Positions 34,886 to 43,206 of a stretch of 64,000 nucleotides of DNA are shown piece after piece. The DNA comes from Mucilaginibacter sp. GTDB lineage: Bacteria > Bacteroidota > Bacteroidia > Sphingobacteriales > Sphingobacteriaceae. The stretch spans positions 50,123 to 114,122 of the forward strand of contig NZ_JAQBOC010000016.1 in assembly GCF_028288225.1 (NCBI RefSeq). The letters are read 5' to 3'. Within the stretch, counting starts at the first letter, position 1; every line of letters starts with the position of its first letter. Made by a program: the position numbers and the translations under genes. Below the pieces are notes generated by a model. The model saw only the letters and a program-made list of their open reading frames with translations, searched no databases and was not told the origin of the DNA.

Positions 34886-34926
34886 AAAAGCGGGTACCGG
34901 CAATGAATTGTCAATACCCTGCTTTT
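34886..34926 (-). terminator. Bidirectional terminator-like hairpin
   Basis: AAAAGCGGGTA and TACCCTGCTTTT pair with one bulged base. In the leftward direction it follows the aldo/keto reductase gene and ends in a U-rich tail (tttatt), separating it from the hydrolase gene. Confidence 0.6.
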
Positions 34927-34964
34927 ATAAAACAATCAAAAAAATAAAAAACTCAGAAAAGAAT

Positions 34965-35960
34965 TTATGAGACCAATTGCAGCTTGGCCAGGTGACCTGA
35001 AATCAGGCTTATTTCTTCGCCGCTTAAGCTGCTGTCAATAGCTTTTGCATTGACAATAGCTTGTTCGCTGTTCCGGGCGCCAACAAGGGCAATGGTAATT
35101 CCGGGTTGTGCAAGCGTCCATAACAGTACCAATTGGCCAAGCGTAAGATTTTTCTCATCGGCAATGGGCTTGATAAGTTCCAGGAAATCATCGGTACGTT
35201 TTAAATTTTCATCTTTAAAAAATGAGATTTCGCTGCGATGATCGCCATCTGAAAATTTATAACCCGGTTTCATTTTGCCTGTCAAAAGCCCGCGTTCCAA
35301 AGGGCTATAAGCTAAAATTGATTTGTTGTTTTGCAGGCAATACGGGATTAATTCTTCTTCAATTGAACGTTTCACCATGCTGTAGGGTACCTGGTTAGAA
35401 ACTACATCAACATATTTCTCAGCCTCGGCCATTTGTTTTGCATCATAGTTGCTTACCCCTGCATACCTAACTTTTCCCTGTTCAATAAGCCTGGCAACGG
35501 CTTCCATACTTTCGGCTATGGGTGTTGTTGAATCGGGCCAGTGGATCTGGTACAGATCAATATAATCTGTTCCCAGCCTTTTCAGGCTGTCTTCACATTC
35601 CTTAATAATACTTTCTTTGCCGGCATATTTATAAATATCAATATCACTACCATTATTATTTTTACTGCTGAAAGCAAAGTCGCCCTTTTTCAAGTCCCAG
35701 CGCATTCCGTATTTGGTAAGGATCTGAACACGATCGCGGGAAATTCCTTTAATAGCCTCCCCAACAATTTCTTCACTGGTTCCCTGCCCGTATATAGGGG
35801 CCGTATCAATAGAGGTAACTCCAAGCGAGTAGGAAGCTTTAATAGCATCAATTGCATCTTTTCGTTCTGTTCCACCCCACATCCAACCGCCTGCTGCCCA
35901 TGCTCCAAAGGTTACTTCAGACAGTTGCAGGTCGGTATTTCCTAATTTTCTATATTTCAT
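34965..35960 (-). CDS. Aldo/keto reductase
   Basis: This NADPH-dependent reductase of carbonyl compounds has 331 residues and the catalytic set Asp52, Tyr57 (SIDTAPIYGQG), Lys83 (ILTKYG) and His140 (LYQIHWPD). The family is broad (AKR11/AKR13-like), so the substrate is open. It is divergent from an HxlR regulator across a 159-bp gap, an arrangement typical for redox- or aldehyde-responsive control of a reductase. Confidence 0.9.
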   Translation of the reverse strand: MKYRKLGNTDLQLSEVTFGAWAAGGWMWGGTERKDAIDAIKASYSLGVTSIDTAPIYGQGTSEEIVGEAIKGISRDRVQILTKYGMRWDLKKGDFAFSSKNNNGSDIDIYKYAGKESIIKECEDSLKRLGTDYIDLYQIHWPDSTTPIAESMEAVARLIEQGKVRYAGVSNYDAKQMAEAEKYVDVVSNQVPYSMVKRSIEEELIPYCLQNNKSILAYSPLERGLLTGKMKPGYKFSDGDHRSEISFFKDENLKRTDDFLELIKPIADEKNLTLGQLVLLWTLAQPGITIALVGARNSEQAIVNAKAIDSSLSGEEISLISGHLAKLQLVS

Positions 35961-35982
35961 TATATGTTATTTTTAATAATTT

Positions 35983-36013
35983 TTTGTTTACTAATTACAA
36001 TAAGGTAACTTTA
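35983..36013 (+). promoter_or_regulatory. Promoter for the HxlR regulator gene
   Basis: TTTG at 35983-35986 is followed after exactly 19 bases by TAACTTTA (36006-36013), a 7 of 8 match to the Bacteroidota TTTG-N19-TAnnTTTG promoter. The start codon is 107 bp downstream. The long leader could hold the operator for the regulator itself. Confidence 0.5.
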
Positions 36014-36119
36014 CAAATTATCGTAATAATGTCTTATCGTAACGGCAGCAAAGTAACAACAAACAGTGTTTTGTATCAATAACTTATCAAATAGTTAGTT
36101 ACTCATTAAAAAATTAGCC

Positions 36120-36497
36120 ATGTCAGAAAGAAAGCTCAGTTCCACTAATTTTTATAACCAATCATTTTTGGAAGAAAAATGCGCGCTTAGCGAATTGTTA
36201 TATTTACTAAGCAAAAGATGGATGACTGAGGTGCTGTTCAGCATTGAAGAAGGCAATACGCGTTTTACCTCTTTAAAAGAAGACCTGGAGCACATCAGCG
36301 ACCATATCCTTGCCGACCGCTTAAAGATCTTAGAACAACACGAGCTAATAAATAAGTATTACCTGCCCGGCAATCCTCCCCGCACCGAATATGATTTAAC
36401 CAAGAAAGGGGAAGAATTAAGCGGCTTGCTTGATACTTTATGCAACTTTGCAGAAACGAAATGTCATTTTAATTTTTCGGCTTCAAAAACACTTTAA
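36120..36497 (+). CDS. HxlR family winged-helix transcriptional regulator
   Basis: The 125-residue protein has the HxlR fold: CALSELLYLLSKRWMTEVLF, the helix-turn-helix RFTSLKEDLEHISDHILADR, LKILEQHELINKYYL and a beta wing (PPRTEYDLTKKGEEL). HxlR proteins sense oxidised thiols or aldehydes; here a cysteine (Cys21) is at the position often used, although that is only a family expectation. It is divergent from the aldo/keto reductase and probably controls it. Confidence 0.9.
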   Translation: MSERKLSSTNFYNQSFLEEKCALSELLYLLSKRWMTEVLFSIEEGNTRFTSLKEDLEHISDHILADRLKILEQHELINKYYLPGNPPRTEYDLTKKGEELSGLLDTLCNFAETKCHFNFSASKTL

Positions 36498-36521
36498 ATT
36501 GATGTGTTTGCCAACCTTTGG

Positions 36522-37127
36522 TTACAGCACTCCCAGTTCAATTAATTTTTCTTTTAGTACAGGTGCCGATGTAAAGTGTATTGAATTTATTCCCAGTTTT
36601 TCGGCAGCTAAAATATTACGGTAGTTATCATCAATAAATAAAGCTTCTGCTGCATTCACTTCATGGCGGTCTAACAGAATTTGATAGAACTCCGGCGCGG
36701 GCTTACGCATTTTTTCGGCGCCTGATACTACAATGCCATCAAACCAATGCAAAAACTCAAATCGTTCCAATGCAACCGGGAAGGTTTCTGCCGACCAATT
36801 GGTTAAGGCGTAAATTTTGTATTTCCCGCTTTCTTTCAGTTCTTTAAAGATCTCAACCGTATCATGAAAAGCATCGCCCAGCATTTCGTCCCAGCGGGTG
36901 TAAAAGGCGCGGATCTTGTCCTCGTGTTCCGGAAATTGTTTAACCAGGATCTCGGTACCTTCATGTAACGAGCGGCCTGCATCCTGTTCCTCGTTCCAGT
37001 CGGAAGTGGTAACGGTAGCCAGGAAGTTTTTCATTTCTTCCTCATCAGTGAAGATGCTGCGGTACATGTAATGCGGGTTCCAGTCAATTAAAACTGCGCC
37101 AAGGTCGAAGATGATGGTGTTGATCAT
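36522..37127 (-). CDS. HAD family hydrolase (sugar phosphatase-like)
   Basis: The 201-residue protein has the HAD motifs: the nucleophile Asp8 (IIFDLGAVLIDWNP), a Thr in ALTNWSAETF (motif II), Lys in AEKMRKPAPEFY (motif III) and the acidic DDNYRN (motif IV). The cap is the small helical C1 type seen in beta-phosphoglucomutase or epoxide-hydrolase-like phosphatases. It dephosphorylates a small metabolite that cannot be named. It is followed 22 bp downstream by an upstream-reading GNAT gene on the same strand, so the two may be a unit. Confidence 0.85.
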   Translation of the reverse strand: MINTIIFDLGAVLIDWNPHYMYRSIFTDEEEMKNFLATVTTSDWNEEQDAGRSLHEGTEILVKQFPEHEDKIRAFYTRWDEMLGDAFHDTVEIFKELKESGKYKIYALTNWSAETFPVALERFEFLHWFDGIVVSGAEKMRKPAPEFYQILLDRHEVNAAEALFIDDNYRNILAAEKLGINSIHFTSAPVLKEKLIELGVL

Positions 37128-37149
37128 GGAGGTAAAAATAATAAAAAAG

Positions 37150-37626
37150 CTATTGCCCGGTTTCCGCAGTCCACAAAATATTCACTGCAGATAATTGCTC
37201 GTTTTCCAAACGCAAATCATTGTTTATAGCAAAACCGTTTTTTAGGTAAAAGTTTATGGGTGATGGATAAGAATTACCATTTGCTTTAACATCGTTATTA
37301 TGGTCGATAGCCCAGCCAAATAATTGGGTCTCATTCTTTTTTAATTCATTTAGCAATAGCGTTCCATGGCCTTTGCCATGAAAGGTGCCGGATAACATGA
37401 TTAAAAAGCACCGCGCAGTTTCAATTGAGAATGTAGCTGCCCAACCGACTATCTCATCGGCATCATTTATCAATAAGTAATGTTTGGGGTTAATGAGGGG
37501 ATTAATAAATGCATCAAACTCATCCATGCCTGGTATCAGTAAGCGCACCGGGTATTCTGCATTCCAGATCTTTAATGCGGCTTGTTTTTGGTGATTTGAA
37601 AGGGTGTGGGTGGTTATTATTTTCAT
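37150..37626 (-). CDS. GNAT family N-acetyltransferase
   Basis: The 158-residue protein has the GNAT fold: WNAEYPVRLLIP (beta1/alpha1), VGWAATFSIETARCFLIMLS, then the acetyl-CoA loop GTFHGKGHGTLLLNEL (R/Q-x-x-G-x-G/A-like, here GKGHG) and a NFYLKNGFAINN end. Many such proteins acetylate amino groups of small molecules or proteins; no target can be read. It sits 22 bp upstream of the HAD gene in transcription order. Confidence 0.85.
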   Translation of the reverse strand: MKIITTHTLSNHQKQAALKIWNAEYPVRLLIPGMDEFDAFINPLINPKHYLLINDADEIVGWAATFSIETARCFLIMLSGTFHGKGHGTLLLNELKKNETQLFGWAIDHNNDVKANGNSYPSPINFYLKNGFAINNDLRLENEQLSAVNILWTAETGQ

Positions 37627-37641
37627 TCAATAAACATTTTA

Positions 37642-37704
37642 AAGGCCGGCTGTGGAGACACAGCCGGAGGGAGGTCCCGGTGTTTGCGTCCCACAAACAC
37701 CTCC
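37642..37704. repeat. Paired short hairpins between GNAT and thrC
   Basis: GGCTGTGGAGACACAGCC and GGTGTTTGCGTCCCACAAACACC-type arms (the second at 37679-37701) are two neighbouring small palindromes. The unit lies between the thrC stop and the GNAT gene, and could end thrABC transcription or belong to another repeat family. Confidence 0.5.
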
Positions 37705-37707
37705 TCG

Positions 37708-39018
37708 CTATTCATTCTCAAACAAATACCTTTTAAATCCTTCAAAATCTTTACCCAATGCAGTAGCATGTTTTTCTTTTTTCTCCAATTCTTCCACCTG
37801 TTCAGGTATGTCAATTTTTGCGGCAATACTCTTAGGGAAAACATCCGGGAACTTACATGGGTGGGCGGTTGAAAGAAATATGCCTGCTGTATCGGGTTTA
37901 TAATTATCCTGTTGCCAATCCCTTAAAGCCTGCCAGGCTATTGCTGTATGCGGACAAGCCACATAGTTGTAATTATCATTTATGAATTTTATGGCCTCTA
38001 ACGTTTCCTCATCATTATAACGATAACCGGTTACCAGCTTTTTAAGCACTTCTATATTATCCTTAAACAAATCGGCTATACGGACCCAGTTGCTTGGGTC
38101 GCCGACATCCATCGCGTTTGATAAAGTGGCTACTGATGGTTTTGGCTGATAGACCCCCGTTTTCAAAAACTCGGGAATAGTATCATTGGCGTTGGTGGCA
38201 GCTATAAAATGCTCAACAGGCAAACCCATTTTCCAGGCCAATAAGCCTGCGCCTATATTGCCAAAGTTACCGCTTGGCACCGAGAAGATCACCTTGCTGT
38301 TCCCCTGCTTTAACAACTGGGCATAAGCATTAAAGTAATAAAAGGTTTGCGGGATAAGCCTTGCTATATTGATTGAATTGGCTGATGTAAGCCTGAATTT
38401 TTCATTCAGCTCAGTGTCGGTAAAGGCCTGCTTAACCAGCGCCTGGCAATCATCAAAGGTACCATCAACCTCCGCAGCGCGGATGTTTTGGCCGTTGGTG
38501 GTTAACTGTAATTCCTGGATGTCGCTTACTTTTCCTTTTGGGTATAATATGGTAACGCGGGTGTTAGGCACACCTAAAAATCCCAATGCAACGGCGCCGC
38601 CTGTATCGCCTGATGTTGCCACCAATACATCCAGTTGTTTTTCATCTTTTTCTAAAAAATAGCTCATTACCCTGCTCATAAAGCGGGCGCCGAAATCTTT
38701 AAACGCCAGCGAAGGGCCGTGCCACAGCTCGAGCACAAATATGTTTTCTTCCAGCTTTACAACCGGTGCCAAAAAGCTGATGGCATCATAAATGATGGCT
38801 TTCAGATCAGCATCCGGGATATCGTCACCGATAAGATTTTTAGCTACATGGAAAGCAATTTCGGGCAGGGTATACTGATCAATATTATTTAAAAACTTGT
38901 CATCCAGCCGCGGAATACTCACCGGCATGTAAAGGCCCTTATCCTGCGGCATGCTGTTAAAAACCGCTTCTTTAAATGATACGCGGGTGGAGGGGTTTTG
39001 GGTACTGTATAATTTCAT
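37708..39018 (-). CDS. thrC: Threonine synthase
   Basis: The PLP enzyme converts phosphohomoserine to threonine. The 436-residue protein has Lys107 in LAFKDFGARF as PLP lysine, the SGDTGGAVALGFLG substrate loop and the phosphate-binding SVPSGNFGNIGAGLLAWKMG. Its fold type II length is normal for the family. It is the last gene of thrA-thrB-thrC, though 265 bp separate it from thrB with a repeat element between, so an extra promoter is possible. Confidence 0.95.
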   Translation of the reverse strand: MKLYSTQNPSTRVSFKEAVFNSMPQDKGLYMPVSIPRLDDKFLNNIDQYTLPEIAFHVAKNLIGDDIPDADLKAIIYDAISFLAPVVKLEENIFVLELWHGPSLAFKDFGARFMSRVMSYFLEKDEKQLDVLVATSGDTGGAVALGFLGVPNTRVTILYPKGKVSDIQELQLTTNGQNIRAAEVDGTFDDCQALVKQAFTDTELNEKFRLTSANSINIARLIPQTFYYFNAYAQLLKQGNSKVIFSVPSGNFGNIGAGLLAWKMGLPVEHFIAATNANDTIPEFLKTGVYQPKPSVATLSNAMDVGDPSNWVRIADLFKDNIEVLKKLVTGYRYNDEETLEAIKFINDNYNYVACPHTAIAWQALRDWQQDNYKPDTAGIFLSTAHPCKFPDVFPKSIAAKIDIPEQVEELEKKEKHATALGKDFEGFKRYLFENE

Positions 39019-39283
39019 TTCGGAGTTCGGATTTTCGAATTCGGATTTATTTTTTGATTTAGTTATTTAAAACGTGCCGTCATTATAAGGAACGAAGCAA
39101 ACTCTGAACTATGCAGATCATGAACCTATTAGTTATGTGGACCTAGCAGCGGCTATTAGATCCCGGCGACATTACGGTTCGTTGATTGTCCTACGTAGAG
39201 GTTGCTTCGTTCCTCGCAATGACGCACGGGCCTGAGTTTTTTACCTTTCAGCGTCGCCTTTTAGCTTTCGCCTCTTCCGCACA
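39018..39283. repeat. CGTCAT...GAACGAAG element, copy 2, between thrB and thrC
   Basis: The left arm gccgtcattataaggaacga (39077-) and right arm ttgcttcgttcctcgcaatg (39203-39223) flank an interior that matches the element at 22474-22622 (shared catgaacctaNN...gtgacctag-like text). Family E words precede it at 39018-39056. It interrupts the thrABC operon spacer. Confidence 0.65.
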
Positions 39284-40276
39284 TCACAAAACTCTCGGCC
39301 CTTTATCATTAATAGTTGATACATAGCTGTTGCTGCCAATATGAATCCCTGTTAAGTGCTGCTGCAGTTTTTGGGTGATGCGATTGGCAGTGTCTTCATC
39401 GCGGGTAAAGGCGAAAACTGACGGGCCGGAGCCGCTGATACCAAAACTTACTGCGCCAAGTTCCATCGCCATTTCCCGCATCTTATAAAAATCGGGGATC
39501 AGCATGGAGCGCACAGGCTCAACTAAAATATCCTTCATGCTGCGGCCTATCAGGTCGATGTCGTTCATAAACAAGCCGCTTACCAGGCCTGCAATATTAC
39601 CCCATTGAGTAACGGCGTCCTTCATTTGGATGTTTTTGCGGATGATCTGCCGGGCCTCGCGGGTGGGTACATCAACATCCGGGAAAACAATGGCACAATA
39701 TAATCCGGCAGGGTGGGGAAGGCGAACAACATCCAGGGGCTCATAGCTTCTTATCAGCACAAATCCACCAAAAAGGGCAGGGGCCACGTTATCCGCATGG
39801 CCATGACCGCAAGCCATTTCCTCGCCTTTCATAGCAAAGGGCAATAGCTTCGCCGGATCGGCATCATCCCCCAATAAAGTCTTGATAGCAAACAAACCCG
39901 CCACCGTGCTTGCCGAACTGGAACCCAATCCGCTGCCGATAGGCATTTTCTTGTGCAGCTCAATATCCAACCCGATATCAGTACGGCCAATGCTGTTCAA
40001 ATAATGCTGTACACTCACACTTACCGTGTTTTTAGCCGGATCAAGCGGTAAACGGCCATCATCGCCGGTGATTTTGCTGATGGTGATGCCCGGTTTATTA
40101 GTTACCCGCATTATTACCTCATCCCCCGGTTCATTAACGGCAAAGCCCAGTACATCAAAGCCGCAAACCACGTTGGCAACTGTTGCGGGGGCAAAAACCG
40201 AAAGCGAAGCCCCCCGGCCCCCTAAAGGAGGAGAAATGGCGGAGAGGCTTTTTGTTTTTTGTATGTTATCTTCCAT
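39284..40276 (-). CDS. thrB: Homoserine kinase with repeat-derived N-terminus
   Basis: The GHMP kinase phosphorylates homoserine for threonine synthesis. The core starts at SVFAPATVANVVCGFDVLGF and has the ATP loop MPIGSGLGSSSASTVAG and the C-terminal SFGISGSGPSVFAF. The first 25 residues (MEDNIQKTKS LSAISPPLGG RGASL) are an extra extension; SAISPPLGGRG comes from the CCCCTAAAGG arm of a palindromic repeat. No ATG, GTG or TTG lies between the extension and the core, so translation must start upstream at ATG 40276, inside the repeat's loop. It lies between thrA and thrC. Confidence 0.93.
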   Translation of the reverse strand: MEDNIQKTKSLSAISPPLGGRGASLSVFAPATVANVVCGFDVLGFAVNEPGDEVIMRVTNKPGITISKITGDDGRLPLDPAKNTVSVSVQHYLNSIGRTDIGLDIELHKKMPIGSGLGSSSASTVAGLFAIKTLLGDDADPAKLLPFAMKGEEMACGHGHADNVAPALFGGFVLIRSYEPLDVVRLPHPAGLYCAIVFPDVDVPTREARQIIRKNIQMKDAVTQWGNIAGLVSGLFMNDIDLIGRSMKDILVEPVRSMLIPDFYKMREMAMELGAVSFGISGSGPSVFAFTRDEDTANRITQKLQQHLTGIHIGSNSYVSTINDKGPRVL

Positions 40277-40320
40277 ATTTATCAACTTTTGTTCCCCTTT
40301 AGGGGGTTAGGGGGGCTTGG
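40206..40320. repeat. Palindromic repeat family A, copy 2, overlapping thrB start
   Basis: The left arm (40209-40232, ccccccggccccctaaagga) is within the thrB reading frame; the right arm (40291-40320, cccctttagggggttagggg) fills the thrA-thrB spacer. The arms are inverted copies, and the thrB ATG (40276) is in the loop. Compare 493-582 and 53877-53947. Confidence 0.8.
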
Positions 40321-40321
40321 C

Positions 40322-42769
40322 TTATGCACCTACATTTATCAAGTCAGCAAATACGCCTGCCGCTGTCACTTCAGCCCCTGCGCCGGGCCCCTTTACTACC
40401 AGCGGGCGTTCTTTGTACCTGTCGGTGGTAAAGGATATAATATTATCACTGCCCGATAAAGTTGAGAATGGATGGCTTTCATCAACCATTTGCAGGGTGA
40501 TCTCAGCCTGGCCATTTTCCAGCTTACCTATATAACGCAATACTTTATTATCCTTTTCCGCCTGCTGTTTTAGGCGGGTAAAATGAGCATCTTCACTTTT
40601 TAACGCTGCGTAAAAGTCTTCAACAGTTTTAGCCGCTAAGCAAGCTGCTGGTAAAACGCTTTCAATTTGTACATCAGCCTCCTCCAGAGCATAACCGGCA
40701 TCGCGGGCAAGGATCAGCATTTTGCGCATAAAATCTTTTCCGCTTAAGTCATCGCGCGGATCAGGTTCAGTATAACCTTTTTCCTGGGCCTCTTTTACCA
40801 CATCGTGAAAGTTGGCATCGCCCTTAAAATTATTAAATATAAAAGAAATAGTGCCTGATAGAATGGCCTCAATTTTTGCAACCCTGTCGCCGCTGTTCAT
40901 CAGATCCTTAAGGGTACGGATGATAGGCAGGCCCGCGCCTACATTCGTTTCGTAAAAAAAATCAACCCCGTGCTGTTGAGCGGTATCATGGAAAGTTTTA
41001 TACTGGCTATATGAAGCTGAGTTACCTATTTTATTACAGGTAATAACAGAAATATTCGATTTAAAAACCTGTTCATAAACCTCAACCGGTTTGGGACTGG
41101 CTGTGTTATCAATAAATACACAGTTTGGGAGGTTCATGCTTTTCATACGGGCAACAAACTCCTGCAGGTCGGCAGTTTCATGCGATGCCTGCAGTTCCTC
41201 CTGCCAGTTATCTAATGAGATACCGTCTGTATTAAAGATCATTTTTCGGGTATTGCTGATGCCCGCAATTTTTACCTGGATCCCGTTATGGTCCTGCAAG
41301 TAAGCGCTGTGTGCATTCAGTTGTTTAAACAGGGTTTGGCCAATGTTGCCGGTACCCAAACAAAAGGCATGCAGCGTTTTGGTGAGTTGGGTAAAAAAAC
41401 CATCGTGCACGGCATTCAATGCTTTAGCAAGGTCGCGGGCAGAAATGATAACCGAGATATTATATTCTGATGATCCCTGCGCGATTGCCCTCACATTAAC
41501 GCCATTACGGCCCAGCGCATGGAACAACTTGCCCGATACGCCGGGTGTTTGTTTCATATTTTCGCCAACTATGGCAATAATTGCCAGATTTTGCTCAATA
41601 ACCACATCATCCAGTTTTTTGGCAAGCAGTTCCAGCTCAAATTCCTGTTCTATCAGTTTTCGTGCTTTTTCGGTGTCATCCGGCTGAACTGCGAAAGTGA
41701 TGCTGTGCTCGGATGATGATTGGGTTATCAATATGATATTGATCTGTTCCCTCGCCAGCAAAGAAAACAACCGGCCGCTAAAGCCCGATTTTCCCACCAT
41801 TCCGCTGCCTTCCAGGTTCAGGATGCTGATGTTATTAATAGATGAAATCCCTTTTATAGGCAGGTTCGATGGCTTGCAATCGTGACGGATCACTGTCCCT
41901 TCAAATTCAGGCTCAAAAGTGTTTTTTATAACGATAGGGATCTTCTTTAAAAATGCAGGGATCATAGTCGGCGGATAGATCACCTTTGCCCCAAAATAAG
42001 AAAGCTCCATCGCTTCGGTATAAGTAAGCTCAGGCAGTGAAAATGCCTTTTTTACCATGCGCGGATCGGCGGTCATCATCCCGTTAACATCTGTCCAGAT
42101 CTGGATCTCCTGTGCATTTAATGCCGAGCCAAATATGGCAGCGGTATAATCACTTCCTCCACGGCCGAGGGTAGTTACTTGTCCCAATTCGTTGGCAGCA
42201 ATAAACCCGGTTACAAAAAGGACTTTATCGCTGTGTTCCTGCTGAAAACCGCGAATCAGTAATTCTGTTAGCTCCATATTAACCTTAGCCTGCCCAAATG
42301 AGCTATCGGTTTTTATCAGTTCTGAGGCATCAACACAATGCGCTTCCGGGAAATGCTGTGCGGCAATTTTACAGATCATCAGGGTTGAGCAGCGTTCTCC
42401 AAAACTAAGCACCTGATCGCTGGTTTTAGGAGTGAGTTCCCTAAGGGTAAGTACACCATGTAACAGATCTTCCAGCTGGTTAAGGAAGATCTTAAGGCGG
42501 GTAAAGGCCGGATTTTGATTTTGAATGGTAAGCAGGCTTTTTACCACATCAAAGTGGCGTTTTTCCAGATCGGCTAACGACGCGGTAAAATCAACTCCGT
42601 TTGCAGCGCCTTCTGCCATTAATAGCAGCAGGTTAGTTACCCCGCTCATTGCCGAGAGCACTATTATTGGTCTTTCTTTGTTTTCAATTTCACCCTTTAC
42701 AATATTTAATAAGGTTTGGATGCTTTGAACTGACCCTACGGAAGTACCGCCAAATTTTAAAATTTTCAT
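40322..42769 (-). CDS. thrA: Bifunctional aspartate kinase/homoserine dehydrogenase I
   Basis: This 815-residue fusion does the first and third steps of threonine synthesis. The N-terminal aspartokinase starts MKILKFGGTSVGS and includes QVLSFGER and TTLGRGGSDYTA, with two ACT domains near 310-450 (TPGVSGKLFHALGRNG) for threonine feedback. The homoserine dehydrogenase follows from about 467 (CLGTGNIGQTLFKQL) with the catalytic Lys in a DDLSGKDFMRKM block and the EGTISFIFN-like LSGTISFIFN. The ATG at 42769 follows an attenuator; it is the first gene of thrABC. Confidence 0.95.
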   Translation of the reverse strand: MKILKFGGTSVGSVQSIQTLLNIVKGEIENKERPIIVLSAMSGVTNLLLLMAEGAANGVDFTASLADLEKRHFDVVKSLLTIQNQNPAFTRLKIFLNQLEDLLHGVLTLRELTPKTSDQVLSFGERCSTLMICKIAAQHFPEAHCVDASELIKTDSSFGQAKVNMELTELLIRGFQQEHSDKVLFVTGFIAANELGQVTTLGRGGSDYTAAIFGSALNAQEIQIWTDVNGMMTADPRMVKKAFSLPELTYTEAMELSYFGAKVIYPPTMIPAFLKKIPIVIKNTFEPEFEGTVIRHDCKPSNLPIKGISSINNISILNLEGSGMVGKSGFSGRLFSLLAREQINIILITQSSSEHSITFAVQPDDTEKARKLIEQEFELELLAKKLDDVVIEQNLAIIAIVGENMKQTPGVSGKLFHALGRNGVNVRAIAQGSSEYNISVIISARDLAKALNAVHDGFFTQLTKTLHAFCLGTGNIGQTLFKQLNAHSAYLQDHNGIQVKIAGISNTRKMIFNTDGISLDNWQEELQASHETADLQEFVARMKSMNLPNCVFIDNTASPKPVEVYEQVFKSNISVITCNKIGNSASYSQYKTFHDTAQQHGVDFFYETNVGAGLPIIRTLKDLMNSGDRVAKIEAILSGTISFIFNNFKGDANFHDVVKEAQEKGYTEPDPRDDLSGKDFMRKMLILARDAGYALEEADVQIESVLPAACLAAKTVEDFYAALKSEDAHFTRLKQQAEKDNKVLRYIGKLENGQAEITLQMVDESHPFSTLSGSDNIISFTTDRYKERPLVVKGPGAGAEVTAAGVFADLINVGA

Positions 42770-42780
42770 TATCGGTTATT

Positions 42781-42815
42781 AAAAAAAAACGCCTTCCTCT
42801 TTTCGGAGGTAGGCG
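42781..42815 (-). terminator. Attenuator hairpin upstream of thrA
   Basis: Read leftward, CGCCTACCTC and GAGGAAGGCG pair over ten positions with one mismatch, then a run of nine U. It sits 35 bp downstream of the threonine-rich leader stop and 12 bp before thrA, exactly where an attenuation terminator is expected. Confidence 0.8.
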
Positions 42816-42849
42816 CTCATTTGGTTTTTATGTTTTTTACACCATACGA

Positions 42850-42915
42850 TTATCTTCCTCCGTGTTTTATGCCGGTGGTAGTAATTGTTGTTGATGTGGT
42901 GTTGTTAATTGTCAT
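42850..42915 (-). CDS. thrL: Threonine operon leader peptide
   Basis: ATG at 42915 opens a 21-codon peptide that begins MTINNTTSTTITTTGI and ends HGGR before TAA at 42850-42852. Eight of its codons are threonine and three isoleucine, as in the enterobacterial thr leader. When charged tRNA-Thr or tRNA-Ile is scarce, the ribosome stalls here and prevents the attenuator hairpin at 42790-42815 from forming. It is a regulatory gene in the leader of thrABC and is not expected to make a functional protein. Confidence 0.85.
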   Translation of the reverse strand: MTINNTTSTTITTTGIKHGGR

Positions 42916-43026
42916 ATATATTATGTCTGTAAAGTAAGTAGATATTTTTTTAATAAACAAGAGTAAATGAAAATAATATAACTGTTTGTAAAAAAGTACC
43001 TATACATTTGATTTTTTATAACACAT

Positions 43027-43188
43027 ATGACGATTATATCAGTTGATAAAAACGAGCAACAACCAAATGCTAAACAGTTAGCTATCGAAGTTGAGCTGTT
43101 AAAATCTTTTGACCCGGATGAAGAATTAAAAAAGGAATTTGAAACGGCTTCGCTACATGATCTTCAAAAAAATGAGCAGGCATCTTAA
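43027..43188 (+). CDS. Small acidic protein (53 aa), hypothetical
   Basis: ATG at 43027 opens MTIISVDKNEQQPNAKQLAI, followed by a charged helical part with FDPDEELKKEFETA, ending TAA at 43186-43188. It is 18 bp upstream of rsgA in the same direction, a typical operon spacing. No family is recognised; the amino-acid use looks coding and the gene is divergent from thrABC. Confidence 0.5.
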   Translation: MTIISVDKNEQQPNAKQLAIEVELLKSFDPDEELKKEFETASLHDLQKNEQAS

Positions 43189-43206
43189 ATGCAATTTTAA
43201 TTTTTA

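Noticed and set aside
37642..37704. The hairpins before thrC as a riboswitch
   Set aside because: They lie downstream of thrC in its own direction, not in its leader, so a regulatory leader role does not fit.
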